64,000 nucleotides of DNA, taken from NCBI GenBank assembly GCA_907163375.1, contig CAJQUW010003048.1:32647-96646 (forward strand), in the 5' to 3' direction. Positions 21,129 through 32,293 of this stretch are shown piece after piece. The notes below the pieces were generated by a model. The model saw nothing but the letters and a program-made list of their open reading frames with translations. It was not told where the DNA came from and did not search any database. A program made the translations under genes and the position numbers. The DNA is from Prostheceraeus crozeri. Lineage: Eukaryota > Platyhelminthes > Polycladida > Euryleptidae. Within the stretch, counting starts at the first letter, position 1; the number at the start of each line of letters is the position of its first letter.

Positions 21129-21200
21129 CCATTGATAGCTCAGTTGGTAGAGCGTTGGCCTAGAATGCCAGAGTTCGGTGGTTAAAATCCACCAAGACGC
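21129..21200 (+). other. tRNA-derived sequence (tRNA pseudogene or SINE head)
   Basis: The A box TAGCTCAGTTGGTAGAGCG (21136-21154) is excellent. The D stem, a 5-bp anticodon stem (TTGGC/GCCAG) with loop CTAGAAT, and the T stem GGTGG/CCACC can all be drawn. The T loop is TTAAAAT instead of TTCGAAT, so the B box has lost its CG, and the acceptor arms do not pair. Most likely a decayed tRNA or the head of a SINE, not a functional tRNA. Confidence 0.55.
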
Positions 21201-21962
21201 GCAGTTATTTTCTGCCTGATAAATTGTTGCCTTCTTTGCAAACTGAAAGATGGACACTCCGCGTCGTCTAACTAATAGAGCCATTCATCGACACATTTTG
21301 TTTCATGGGCACTTAATACAATTAGATTTACAACTTCAGAGTTGGACACTACGTGAGCCTATCCATCCATTCACTATTCCATCAATTGATAAATGTCAAC
21401 AATTAAAGAATTATTCTAACAACTGCGATAACTTTGGGGTTGGTCAAGAGTAAAAACGACCCAAGTGCAGTCTAGCTCAGTCGGGCCCAGGCGTCCAGCA
21501 TAACCAAGTCCATTCTTGCGCAGCCCAACTCAGCCCGGCCCAGACATCATTTTAAGCTATCGTGTTTTAGTGGGCTCTCTGATCTTGAATGAATTTGACG
21601 CTTTACAGTCATCGTCTCTGAAGCGGGTTGGTAGCACACTCTCAGTGTGCTCTCTGCAACTGTGTAATTTATTTCCACACTCGATATTTATTTTGGAAAA
21701 CAGTTTTCCTGCACAAAATCAGTGATCCGTGATTCTATTTTCCTCTCATCGTCTCTATTGATTAGAAGTTGTATCACAATAGCGGCATTTCGGTTTTGAG
21801 CAATGTTAAAACCGGGATTCTACTAAATGAAAACAAAAAATTATGTTGCAGCTTTATTTTTATCTAACAAATCTTGTTAATGGTGCGGAACATTGTCTAT
21901 CGATTGCGGCATGCTCAAAATAGTCACAATCGTCAATTGCGAAGATTTTCCTCCTATTAAAT
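21201..21962. other. Intergenic, nothing recognised
   Basis: ORFs at 21250-21453 and 21516-21725 show no domain. A GC-richer patch at 21470-21545 has repeated CAGCCC/CAGTC(G)GGCCC words but no clear structure. Confidence 0.4.
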
Positions 21963-21970
21963 GCTTGAAC

Positions 21971-22575
21971 CACAGAATTAGATTTATCTGTGCGCGTCTT
22001 CGGTTTCCTAGGGGGGAAGACTTACATGTATATCTAACCTTAATATCGAAATGGCACATCACAGAATTAGATAACTTGCTCCTTCTCGAATGGATAATTC
22101 GCGTATCGCTTGCTATTGGAAATGGCAAACAATAACTGTCAGCAGAGGAACCAGAGACAGCGAGAGTGGCGTGCGTGCTGTGATATCACTTTGCACACAC
22201 CAAAACACACATCTTGGCTAACAAGATTCGATTAAGTGTATGCACTACATAGTGAAAAAACGATGGTGAAATCATCAAGTGAATAAAATTTCGTATGCCT
22301 GCTACTTTCTTTAATAATGATCGGAAGGGCCAACATTATGGAGAAAAGTTGTGCGCAATGATCTGAATTCTTCAAATCTGAAGGAATTTTGGCAATCGAA
22401 GCACTTTGCTGGAACTCACATTAATCTGCAAGTGACGCACGACTTTTTTCCTATCTCTGTAAGGTATTAGGAATTCCTTTTTGCCCACTTAATAGGTTTT
22501 TTGATGTGCCGTCAATTTCGTATCAATCACACTTCTAGCAAACCGAAGCAGATAAACAAAATATTCAATTCTGTG
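21971..22575 (-). mobile_element. hAT-type MITE, copy B
   Basis: A 605-bp inverted-orientation copy of the element at 2718-3316, closely similar along its whole length. The target duplication is perfect: GCTTGAAC at 21963-21970 and 22576-22583. Ends are CACAGAATTA...AATTCTGTG. No transposase. Confidence 0.9.
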
Positions 22576-22583
22576 GCTTGAAC

Positions 22584-23931
22584 TAATGAACTATTGCTTT
22601 GTCTTGTCTGTTTTATGAAAGTGCACTTGCTATGACGGACTGTCCGAGAACGACTCAGTCATTCGTCTTTCCAGACTTTCTTCCATTGCAATTTCCTTTA
22701 AAGCCATCGGTCGTTTATTCCTTCGACCTCCAGTAAACCGAAGATAAAAAAGATCAAATACATCTCATCTTGTATTTGACATTTTCTATCTCCATTTTCA
22801 ATAAATGGTCGACGAGAAAGCCGGATGTTTCTTACATGTTTCTGCCATTGTCATTATCGCCTCAGATGATCTATTTGCTCTCTTTGTTTCATCACAAGAT
22901 TCCCCATCAATCTTAAAAACGTATGGATTATCCTCGCTCAGGTGCAATTCAATCTCTTCAGTAATTCGGCCACATGGAAGAAAGGCTGCATGCCTAATGT
23001 GCTTCCGAGTATAAACAAACTTCAGCTATTTATTTATTTAATTCGCAATGGCATGTTTTCACAGTAGAATCATTTTCTGGTGTGGATTGAGGGCTGTGAA
23101 TATATTGCAACATAACCGATTACTGCGTGCAGTGCTATTCTATGTTCGATAGCTTGCTTCATTTGCAATGTAGTATTTATTATTTGAACAACGGAAACTC
23201 AACAAAAATTTTACCGGCATTTGGGAATCGTAAACCAGGTTTCGGTATAACTGACAAATAGAAATTACCGTTGAAGATGTAAACGGCAATACCTCTACTA
23301 TTGACGCGTTGTTCTGCAACTTTCCATAGTTATTGCCTTCTGTATCTAGGAACTGCTAATTGTCATGACTTGTTTAGATATACAGGGATGTACTAACTTC
23401 TTCAAAATAGACGAAGACAAGGTCAACAATGAATTTTATTTGTCTGCGTGCATGTATTGTAGAGCATCGCATTATTTGACCTGTAAAGGAGATTATCGTC
23501 CGCGCGGGAGATAACATTCATTCCAATGCACTGGAAGAAGCATAATCTTTGCCAAATATGAGTGCTCTTGTCCTCCTTTAATATATAAGATCTGTGAATC
23601 GATACTTTCACTATTGATCAGGTTAGATTTCTATTCAAATACTCTTGATAATCATAAGCATATCAATCACAATCTGTCATAGGAGTAGATAATAGGACTT
23701 TCTATGGTATTGTTAATTTCTATGCAGTCTGTCTCTGATCATCATAGCACGTCGCCAAATAGAATTCTCTACGCAATTCGTGCATAAGACTGCTACATAG
23801 CATTCATAGACGTCTAGAAATGAATCCACAAATACATGTATACACTTAGCACAATTGAAAACGCACCACCTGTCAAATCCGTCAAATTGATCGCTATACA
23901 CGATTGATAAAGAATGAAGGACGCATTCTAA
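22584..23931. other. Intergenic, nothing recognised
   Basis: Several ORFs of 60-70 codons (22805-23014, 23423-23611, 23713-23901) without domains. No repeat partner detected. Confidence 0.4.
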
Positions 23932-25870
23932 CCATAGAAATTGACAACAATAAAACCTCTAGAATGGAAATTAAGCTTCATGCAATGCACAATAACGGCA
24001 CATAAATCGCACGCATTTTCACTTAGATGCACCTGCCAACGGCTGTATCATTGGGTTAGAATCAGTCACATGTGTAAATCGAAGCTTTTAATTGGTGGTT
24101 CATGCCCCAACTTAGTTCCCCCGGATGTGCCGCGACCTTGAGTCAATTTCCATTCTAGTCAACTTCAGATAAACAATCTATTTCTATGATTCTAACCGAC
24201 ATCTAGGAGCATCTAATCGCATTCTAGGAGTCCATGATAGCATTCGATCTCGTTAGATTCAAATGGTCATCACCCTCCGGGACCGGGTATTTGCGATATC
24301 TAACTCGTGAAATGCTATAGAAAAGCAATCATGCACTAATTGCGTAAATAAATAATATTGAGGAACATTCGACTACGTCTTTGATAATTCAATACAACAA
24401 CAACTACCTATAACAGCTATATAGAGCATTAAAAAGAATAAAAATATTTTTGACAGTATGCCACAGGAAACATTCAAAATGAGATGCAAAAGTAAATACT
24501 ATGGCGAATAAATTTAATAAATGGTAAAGTTTTACTACCGTTTTTATCATAGTTTACTTGAGAACCGCTCGATTTTCGTGTTGTCTAATTTCTTATTTTA
24601 TAGCTGAGTTTTTGACTATTTCTATAAATTTCCCTTTGATTAGACTGCCTTGATTAACCGTGCATATACTGTATTCCATGATAGATAATCTTTTGCATAT
24701 TTCTATATCGTAATTTGCTGTCTATATTGTCATGTTAATCATTTGAAATTTTCTCACAATACAATGTAGTTTAAAATGAATCTTGGCTTCTGTAGCGAAA
24801 TTAAATAATTAAATGTAATTTAAAATGAATTCTGTAAAATGACGAGTGAACCTGCCTGATACAAGATATTTGGGAAATTAAAGGTTTTACGAATTTTGTA
24901 ATTTAGAACTGACGCATTGAGTGAAATGCAATGTAGGTAATCATTTTTCGCTTTAAGGCCTAATATTGGAAAAAGATATTTGAGGTTATTTTAACAAATA
25001 ACTGTTTGAATCATGTTGATAAAGGTGTTTGGCACACTTACCGCACGATGGGTCCTCACTGAAACTTTGAAATTAGCAAATATTCCTCTTCTATTACATG
25101 CAGTTTGGTGCGATTACAAACTTAAATACATATTTTGAGAACGAATTTGTAATTAAATCCAAGCAATAATCATACACTCAATGACCTATTTTCTTTTATT
25201 TTGTATAGAGTGTCTTTTTATATCAAGACCCCTGTCCATTGTATAATGGACGAAGCGCCCCATCATTGTTACAATATTTATCACTTTATCGGCAACACGT
25301 GAAAAGCTCGCAATACATTAAAATGAACCATCTTTAAGAACAAATTATTCAATCATTAACAGTAGAACAAGTTCTTCATTTATATGAGAACAATCAATAT
25401 CTTCACAGACATAAATTGGACAAGTTCTATATTCAGTCATTGAAGCAAAAACTGACCACCTCTCTTAGAACAAACGTGAAACGCATCCCTGTGGTGACAT
25501 GCATGCCATTGATTTTGCGTCATGAATAAGGTTCTTTGTGCACAGCGGTAAATGACGTGCTCGTTTCACAATCAAGACTTCGATGGAATGCAAGCGGTTG
25601 TTCTGACCTGTAGAAATAGATTGTTTATCTGAAGTTGAAGAGAATGGAAATTGACTCAAGGTCGCGGCACCGCCGGGGGAACTAAGTTGGGCATGAATGA
25701 CCAATGAAGAGGCTAGATTTACACATGTGACTGATTCTAACCCAATGATGAAGACGTTGACAAGAGTATCTAAATGAAAATGCGCGCGATTTATGTGCCA
25801 CTATTGTGTACTGCATGAAGATTAACTTCCATTTTAGAGGTTTATTGTTGTCAATTTCTATGTTCTGACC
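23932..25870. repeat. Foldback element with ~255-bp arms
   Basis: The arm 23932-24187 recurs inverted at about 25612-25870, shown by AGAAATTGACAACAATAAA, CACATGTGTAAATC, TGCCGCGACCTTGAGTCAAT and CAGATAAACAATCTATTTCT. The 1.4-kb interior is AT-rich with no domain. Similar-looking ORFs on opposite strands in the two arms (23941-24141 plus, 25682-25966 minus) simply reflect the inversion. The right side shares ~90 bp (25480-25570) with 28590-28680. Confidence 0.75.
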
Positions 25871-25904
25871 GTAAAATCTGGCATTGCTATTCATGTTAAC
25901 TGTT

Positions 25905-26650
25905 GATATAGTCCGGCAGCCAGAATGACTTTCTGCAGGGAACAGGGCTGAAAGTGAGACTTTCACAGAATGATGTACACCCTATGTCTACTGCGAATCA
26001 GCACGTCTGCCGAGTTCTAGTGAGTTCCTCTTCTTGTCAGACAGAATCAAAGAAAAACACATGTAAATCAAATGGAACGGAGATTGCAGTTTTTGGCTAA
26101 AGTGAAATTTTGTATGTTTTCTCTAATTAAACGAAAAGTACTAAGCCCAGAGTCACAATTTTTGACATGGAATGTCTTCAGGTCATTTCCTTTCATTTTC
26201 ATGCACCCTGTCTATAAAGCTAGACATATTTTGATTTGGCGAGCCTCTTAATGTCGGCAAACACAAACATTTTGAGCAACTTTATCCACATTCAGCCACA
26301 TTCCCGCATACATTGTCAATTAGAAGCATGATAAAAGCACATGCACATCTTAGGAAATGACCTGAAGACATTACATGTCAAAAATTATGACTCTGGGCTT
26401 AATACTTTTCGTTTAATCAGAGAAAACATACAAAATTTAATTTTAGCCAAAAACTGCAATTTCCGTCCTATTGGATTTACATGTGTTTTTCTTTGATCCT
26501 GTCTGACAAGAAGAGGAACTCACTAGAACTCGGCAGACGTGCTGATTCGCAGTAGACATAGGGTGTACATCATTCTGTGAAAGTCTCATTGTCGGCCTCG
26601 TTCCCTGCAGAAACTCGCTCTGGCTGCCGGACTATTAGGTGTGCATCATT
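25905..26650. repeat. Foldback element with ~225-bp arms
   Basis: The arm 25968-26200 (with ACTCGGCAGACGTGCTGATT complement, AAAACACATGTAAATC, ATGTCTTCAGGTCATTTCC) is mirrored at 26345-26580. The outer end of each arm carries the 76-bp repeat unit: one copy at the left (about 25905-25985, inverted) and the first of a 13-copy array at the right. The interior loop is ~140 bp. Confidence 0.8.
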
Positions 26651-27546
26651 CTGTGAAAGTCTCATTGTCGGCCTCGTTCCCTGCAGAAACTCGTTCTGGC
26701 TGCCGGACTATTAGGTGTGCATCATTCTGTGAAAGTCTCATTTTCGGCCTCGTTCCCTGCAGAAACTCATGCTGGCTGACGGACTATGAGGTGCACATCA
26801 TTCTGTGAAAGTCTCATTTTCGGCCTCGTTCCCTGCAGAAACTCGTGCTGGCTGCCGGACTATGAGGTGCACATCATTCTGTGAAAGTCTCATTGTCGGC
26901 CTCGTTCCCTACAGAAACTCGCTCTGGCTGCCGGACTATGAGGTGCACATCATTCTGTGAAAGTCTCATTGTCGGTCTCGTTCCCTGCACAAACTCGTGC
27001 TGGCTGCCGGACTATGAGGTGTACATCATTCTGTGAAAGTCTCATTGTCAGCCTCGTTCCCTGCAGAAACTCGTGCTGGCTGCCGGACTATGAGGTGCAC
27101 ATCATTCTGTGAAAGTCTCATTGTCGGCCTCGTTCCCTGCAGAAACTCGTGCTGGCTGCCGGACTATGAGGTGTACATCATTCTGTGAAAGTCTCATTCT
27201 CGGCCTCGTTCCCTGCAGAAACTCGCTCTGGCTGCCGGACTATGAGGTGTACATCATTCTGTGAAAGTCTCATTGTCGGCCTCGTTCCCTGCAGAAACTC
27301 GTGCTGGCTGCCGGACTATGAGGTGTACATCATTCTGTGGAAGTCTCATTTTCGGCCTCGTTCCCTGCACAAACTCGTGCTGGCTGCCGGACTATGAGGT
27401 GTACATCATTCTGTGAAAGTCTCATTGTCGGCCTCGTTCCCTGCAGAAACTCGCTCTGGCTGCCGGACTATGAGGTGTACATCATTCTGTGAAAGTCTCA
27501 TTGTCGGCCTCGTTCCCTGCAGAAACTCGTGTTGGCTGCCGGACTA
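26571..27546 (+). repeat. 76-bp minisatellite, about 13 units
   Basis: The word CATTCTGTGAAAGTCTCATT recurs at 26571, 26647, 26723, 26799 and so on to 27483, always 76 bp apart, giving 13 units. A typical unit spans 26647-26722 and also contains GGCCTCGTTCCCTGCAGAAA and CTGGCTGCCGGACTATGAGG. Units differ at a few positions (TTGTCGG/TTTTCGG, GTGTAC/GTGCAC). The array starts at the outer end of the right foldback arm. Short ORFs across it are artefacts. Confidence 0.92.
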
Positions 27547-28029
27547 ATAGTTCTTAGGGTAAGGCTAATAGTTCTTAGGGTTGAGCTTCACTGTAGCCGC
27601 GCTGTAAAAGGGGTTGTATGTGTTTCAATCGGAGCGGCCACACTAGTAGCTCCACAATTAACACTAGTAGTTAATTTCTCTCTCAATTATCACAGCTCAA
27701 AGCTCGAGCGATGGGATGATCTATTTTTTAGAACTAACGTAGTAAACCAACAATTCTGACGAGTGGCGAGCGTTAATCAAGCTGTACGGCTCATTATATG
27801 ACCACGTAACTCTCACAGCTCAAAGCTTGACTAAGCTTACGGCACTGCTAGCTTTAAAGCGCGGCCCGTCATGTGGCTTACCTTTGCAATATATGGCGAG
27901 GTAAATTGGAAGGTGAGATTGGTAATTTAGTTTTAACGAAGAAGATGGATAGACAAAGACACTTGACTACTTAATTTGTTAGCTTCTAAAGTATCAGAAT
28001 GTTCTAAATTGGATGTTGGAGCGACAACA
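27547..28029. other. Intergenic, short repeated words only
   Basis: Contains duplicated phrases (AATAGTTCTTAGGGT twice at 27546-27580; CACAGCTCAAAGCT at about 27690 and 27817) but no gene. Confidence 0.45.
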
Positions 28030-28037
28030 GCTAAGAC

Positions 28038-28558
28038 CACAGAATTAGATTGTTTAAGCGTATCACTTTGCTAGAAGTGCAAACTGATTCAAACAGATGA
28101 CACATCCAGGAACTTATTAAGTGGACAAAAAGAAATTTTTAATACCTTTCAGAGATAGGAAAATTAGTCGTGCGTCACTTGCGGACTGCTCTGAATTCCT
28201 TCAAAATGCTCCGATCGCCACGATCCTTCAGATTCGAAGAATTCAGATCATTGCGCAAAAGTTTTCTCGATAATGTTGGGCCCTCCGATCAATTTAAAAA
28301 AAGTTAGCAGGCGCATGAAAAAACGTTCACAAACTTCTCTGTTGAACTTGATATCGACTGTGTCTCTTTGCTGTGTGATTCGGTTGATAACAGTCACTGA
28401 AACTTTGCACAATTTGGCGTGTTTAATGTTGAAATGGCTGCTCATTGTTCGATTGCTATGGTATTTAGTCAGGAGATTGCGCCATTTCATTTACGTTACA
28501 TGTTCCAATGCTTCCCTTCTAGTCAAACGGAAGAAGAGACGACCTGTCTAATTCTGTG
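28038..28558 (+). mobile_element. hAT-type MITE, copy C
   Basis: A 521-bp, more diverged copy of the family at 2718 and 21971, with ends CACAGAATTAG and CTAATTCTGTG. The 8-bp target duplication is perfect: GCTAAGAC at 28030-28037 and 28559-28566. Overlapping ORFs on both strands inside it are not genes. Confidence 0.9.
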
Positions 28559-28566
28559 GCTAAGAC

Positions 28567-28908
28567 GCAGCTGTCTGAAATTGAAAAAGTTCGCAAACAA
28601 GCATGTCATTTACCGCTGTGCACAAAGAACCCTAATAATTACGCAAGATCAATGGTATGCATGTCGCCACAATCACATCGTTTGTGCAAAGGAAAGTTGT
28701 TAGGTCGGCTGTCGACCTTGGCTCAATTCATACATTATTCTATAGTGCCCAAAATTGAATCAATCAGTGTGCTGTCCACACAGGTCAATCACATACGACA
28801 GCGAAACACATGCTGAAGAGAACAAGCAAAGTGAGCATGAGAAAATACACTTAATCTTGAGCAAAATGAAAAGATACTACAGAGACAGATTGAACACAAA
28901 TCATTTCA
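28567..28908. other. Intergenic / likely 3' flank of the receptor gene
   Basis: Lies just downstream of the minus-strand receptor stop. Positions 28590-28680 repeat a segment found inverted at 25480-25570 (CGCTGTGCACAAAGAACC). No gene recognised. Confidence 0.4.
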
Positions 28909-29924
28909 CTATCTCGCTGAAGCACGTTGCAGACATCGACAGCACACTGTGTTCCTAATTTCTTTGTCTGTGAAGCAATATATTAATACATTCCAAATAC
29001 CAGATGATAGTAGAATTGTGTAGTTAATAACTGGTGCAAAATGATAGAGATCCGCGAAAATTGAAACCATCAAAGGAGCAGCACATAACAGATTCAAACA
29101 GATGATTGATCCCATTTTAAAAGACAATCTCATCAATTTTGTGGCAATTTTTCTGTCTTCGCCAATGAACGTCTTTCGTTTTTCTAGGCTGTAAGCAACG
29201 CCAATAATGATAGCTGAATTCAAAATCAATATCATGGTTAACCAAGCTAAATCAGAAATGTATGCGAATATGATGAAATCATTAGACATAAGTTTATGAT
29301 GGCAATCCGAATTTGGAATATATCCGTCATCACGAAAACCAAATCTAGCAACAGGATAAATAACACGAGAAATCCCAATGTATAACATAACAGAAGTGTT
29401 AAGGATGACAACTCGTCTAGTTGTGATCAACACTTTAAATTTTAAGGGATTATATATAGCAACTAAGCATTCACATGAGAAACTTATAAGAGACATTAAG
29501 AAAATGCCCCAACCAAAACCAAGGCAACAGTAAGAAAATACACATGTCAATCGATTAAGAGGTAAATACAAGCTGTAGAATATGAAGTAACTCGTAGAAA
29601 TGGTTGAAATAATGCTTGTAATATTCAAATATAAAAATTGACGATATTTATTCTTGCTGTATAACTTTTTCATCAACAAAATTAAAATGCTAAAAGAATT
29701 CAAGCATGTACTGGTTATCATGGTCGCTATCATCACTGGCGCTACGTATGGATCGACCATGCAGCCATCATAAGCCTTTGTTTGTTGATGTCTATATCTC
29801 AGCTCAATTTTCAAATGAACGACAAGTTTATAGAATCCCGCGTAGAGAAGCAGCCTTGATGAACATGGCAATAACGGAAGATTGACCACTTGTGGAATGT
29901 GGTGAAGCTTTAGATTTTGTTTTC
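28909..29924 (-). CDS. Class A-like 7TM receptor, main exon (paralogue 1)
   Basis: A single exon encodes a seven-transmembrane protein expected at the cell surface; the ligand is unknown. Counting from a GTG at 29889 (326 residues), hydrophobic spans lie at about 48-75, 85-107, 117-145, 158-180, 205-232, 250-278 and 288-307. Class A marks: Cys116 at the start of TM3 and Cys196 in loop 2 (likely disulphide), P272 in TM6, and NVLIY (300-304) for NPxxY. Unusually, the DRY motif reads ECL, lacking the arginine, and TM2 has no Asp. The exon really begins at 29924 behind a good splice acceptor (TTGTGTTTCAG), so the start Met lies in an unseen upstream exon. The extracellular part has CSS...AYDGC, shared with the receptor at 32294. 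The coding frame is intact. Confidence 0.82.
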
Positions 29925-30553
29925 CTGAAACACAATAGAAAAGATTAATTCAAATCATAAATTTGTCTTACTAGGGCTATCCATGTATTACTAAAATCAA
30001 GCTTGTTTACCGAAAGATTAATCAAATAATATAAAAAGGCTATGACTGTCTTTGATGCAAACAGGGATCAAACAGCTAAAACCGGTCAAAAGTGAATTAA
30101 CCATAAACTATCAGATCAAAAAGGTGATAAAGATGATTTATAATTCTTTTTATATCAATTGATATTAGATTTCATAATCACATAACCATTTCACGAGTTA
30201 TCGTGCCAATTGAAGTAAATAAATACATAAATAAATTGAATGTTGAGAATGTTTACTCTGGATTGTACGAAGACGTCGCAATTCCGATAACGTCGCGTCC
30301 GAAAACGTCGCATGTCCGTTTTCGTCGTAATAGGATTCCGATTTGGTCGCAGTTGATCTATGTTACCACCTTAGCAATTCTTAGTTCTTGTGTACTGTTT
30401 CTGTGATAGTTGTTCACTCTCTATGTTGTTGTGTCTCTCGTTGGCATCGTTTGTCAGGCCCTTGAGAATGCAGTACGTCGTATTGTGAAAGTACTCGGGC
30501 AAATAAAGATATTGAGCTGACCATCAAAAGTTTTTGGTCTCCTAACATAGTAA
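29925..30553. other. Intron and upstream DNA of receptor 1
   Basis: It should contain the intron 5' of the receptor exon; I could not identify exon 1 or its donor. A CpG-rich patch at 30270-30350 repeats ACGTCGC three times and pairs CGAAAAC with GTTTTCG. No other feature. Confidence 0.4.
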
Positions 30554-31310
30554 CGACTCCGTGGGTTTTATAGGATTCCGACTCCGTGGGTTTTATAGGA
30601 TTCCGACTCCGGGGTTTTATAGGATTCCGACTCCGTGGGTTTTATAGGATTCCGACTCCGGGGGTTGATAGGACTCCGACTCCGGGGTTGATAGGACTCC
30701 GACTCCGTGGGTTTTATAGGATTCCGACTCCGTGGGTTTTATAGGACTCCAACTCCGTGGGTTTTATAGGATTCCGACTCCGGTGGTTGATAGGACTCGG
30801 ACTCCTGGGTTGATTGGACTCCGACTCCGTGGGTTTTATAGGATTCCGACTCCGTGGGTTTTATAGGACTCCAACTCCGTGGGTTTTATAGGATTCCGAC
30901 TCCGTGGGTTTTATAGGATTCCGACTCCGTGGATTTTATAGGATTCCGACTCCGGAGTTGATAGGACTCCGACTCCGTGGGTTTTATAGGATTCCGACTC
31001 CGGAGTTGATAGGACTCCGACTCCGTGGGTTTTATAGGATTCCGACTCCGGGGTTGATAGGACTCCGACTCCGTGGGTTTTATAGGATTCCGACTCCGTG
31101 GGTTTTATAGGATTCCGACTCCGGTGGTTGATAGGACTCCGACTCCGGGGTTGATAGGACTCGGACTCCGGGGTTGATAGGACTCCGACTCCGGTGGTTG
31201 ATAGGACTCGGACTCCTGGGTTGATTGGACTCCGACTCCGTGGGTTGATAGGACTCCGACTCCTGGGTTGATAGGACTCCGACTCCGGTGGTTGATAGGA
31301 CTCCGACTCC
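30554..31310. repeat. ~25-bp minisatellite, about 31 units
   Basis: Two interspersed unit types share GACTCCG: a 25-bp form with GGGTTTTATAGGATTCC (for example 30559-30583) and a 23-24-bp form with GGTTGATAGGACTCC. The array is not a gene; ORFs on both strands (30904-31110, 31080-31367) are repeat translations. A degenerate echo of the unit (GGAGTCCTATCA) recurs at about 31920-31945. It ends beside AAGTATATATAAAGGC, a TATA-like stretch. Confidence 0.9.
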
Positions 31311-32293
31311 AGGTGGCAAGTATATATAAAGGCTAGTTTTTGGAAAAATTAACTTAACCCACATCATAGATCATTGTAGGTTTACCTGAACCTATCTTTA
31401 GTGATCACTGCTGTATCAATTATCAATCATTTTCGATGAAAGTTGATCAGATGTTGCTTTTATCTGAATGCATACGATTCGGCTCCTCCCATGTTGTTGG
31501 TGAGTGCTTCACACGGTTTATCTCCAGTCTCTACCAGGCAGGAAAATCCCCCATCCTTCTCCAAAAAAATGAGCACACTTTCGATTTTAATATGCGCTTT
31601 GGAGGAGCCATCACACACGATTAACGTGAGGGTAAGAGGTAATGTTCTCAAACAAACTAGTATTTCATTTTTGTCTCTGATGTGACTTTTGGTGCGTATG
31701 ATCGAGGCTAGGAAGGCTTGTCTTCTCTACTAAATCACTGAGTGAAAAGACAGTCCTTTTTCACTATCACGGTTCATTCCCTCAACTATTGCAAGCTTTG
31801 CATGCAGCAGTGTCTCTGTACTTTTGTTTGACGGAGAAAGTTGACATCAAGACAGTGACAGCTATGTACGAGGATAAATAATTTGTTTGTATTATGTTTC
31901 TGGTCTAGTTATAGGCCGGAGTCCGGAGTCCTATCATTTGAGTCCTATCACTGCTACAAACCGTCATTTATTTAACTGTCATTTAGAATAAATGGAGTTA
32001 AATGAACCCCTCTTAATTATAGTTTGATGAAACTTGTTTTTAGATGTTCACAGAAGCATTCATTTAACTGCCATTAAGAGCTTCCATCTACTGGCATGAT
32101 GCTACTATTTTGTTAAAAACAAGAAGTGTCACGTGAATGATATTTCAGCGTGTCATTTGTGGCGTCCAGTGACGTCATTACATGGAAACGGTTACACAGA
32201 TTTCGAGAGATATTGAATAACATTCATTCATATATCAATCATCACTGTTATATTAAACAGTTGGAACTCCGTATATCGTCTGAACACACATAA
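31311..32293. other. Intergenic, nothing recognised
   Basis: Small ORFs (31436-31624, 31443-31685) without domains. TATA-like TATATATAAA at 31318-31330 has no clear gene downstream, so I do not call a promoter. Confidence 0.4.

Noticed and set aside
21129-21200. Functional tRNA gene
   Set aside because: Acceptor stem does not pair and the B box lost its CG; kept only as tRNA-derived sequence.
28248-28551. ORFs of 80-92 codons on both strands
   Set aside because: They are internal to a hAT-type MITE (28038-28558) and overlap each other in opposite directions.
31318-31335. TATA-box promoter (TATATATAAA)
   Set aside because: No gene or start region can be attached to it, and the area is AT-rich.
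30904-31367. Repeat-rich ORFs on both strands
   Set aside because: Direct translations of the 25-bp minisatellite.
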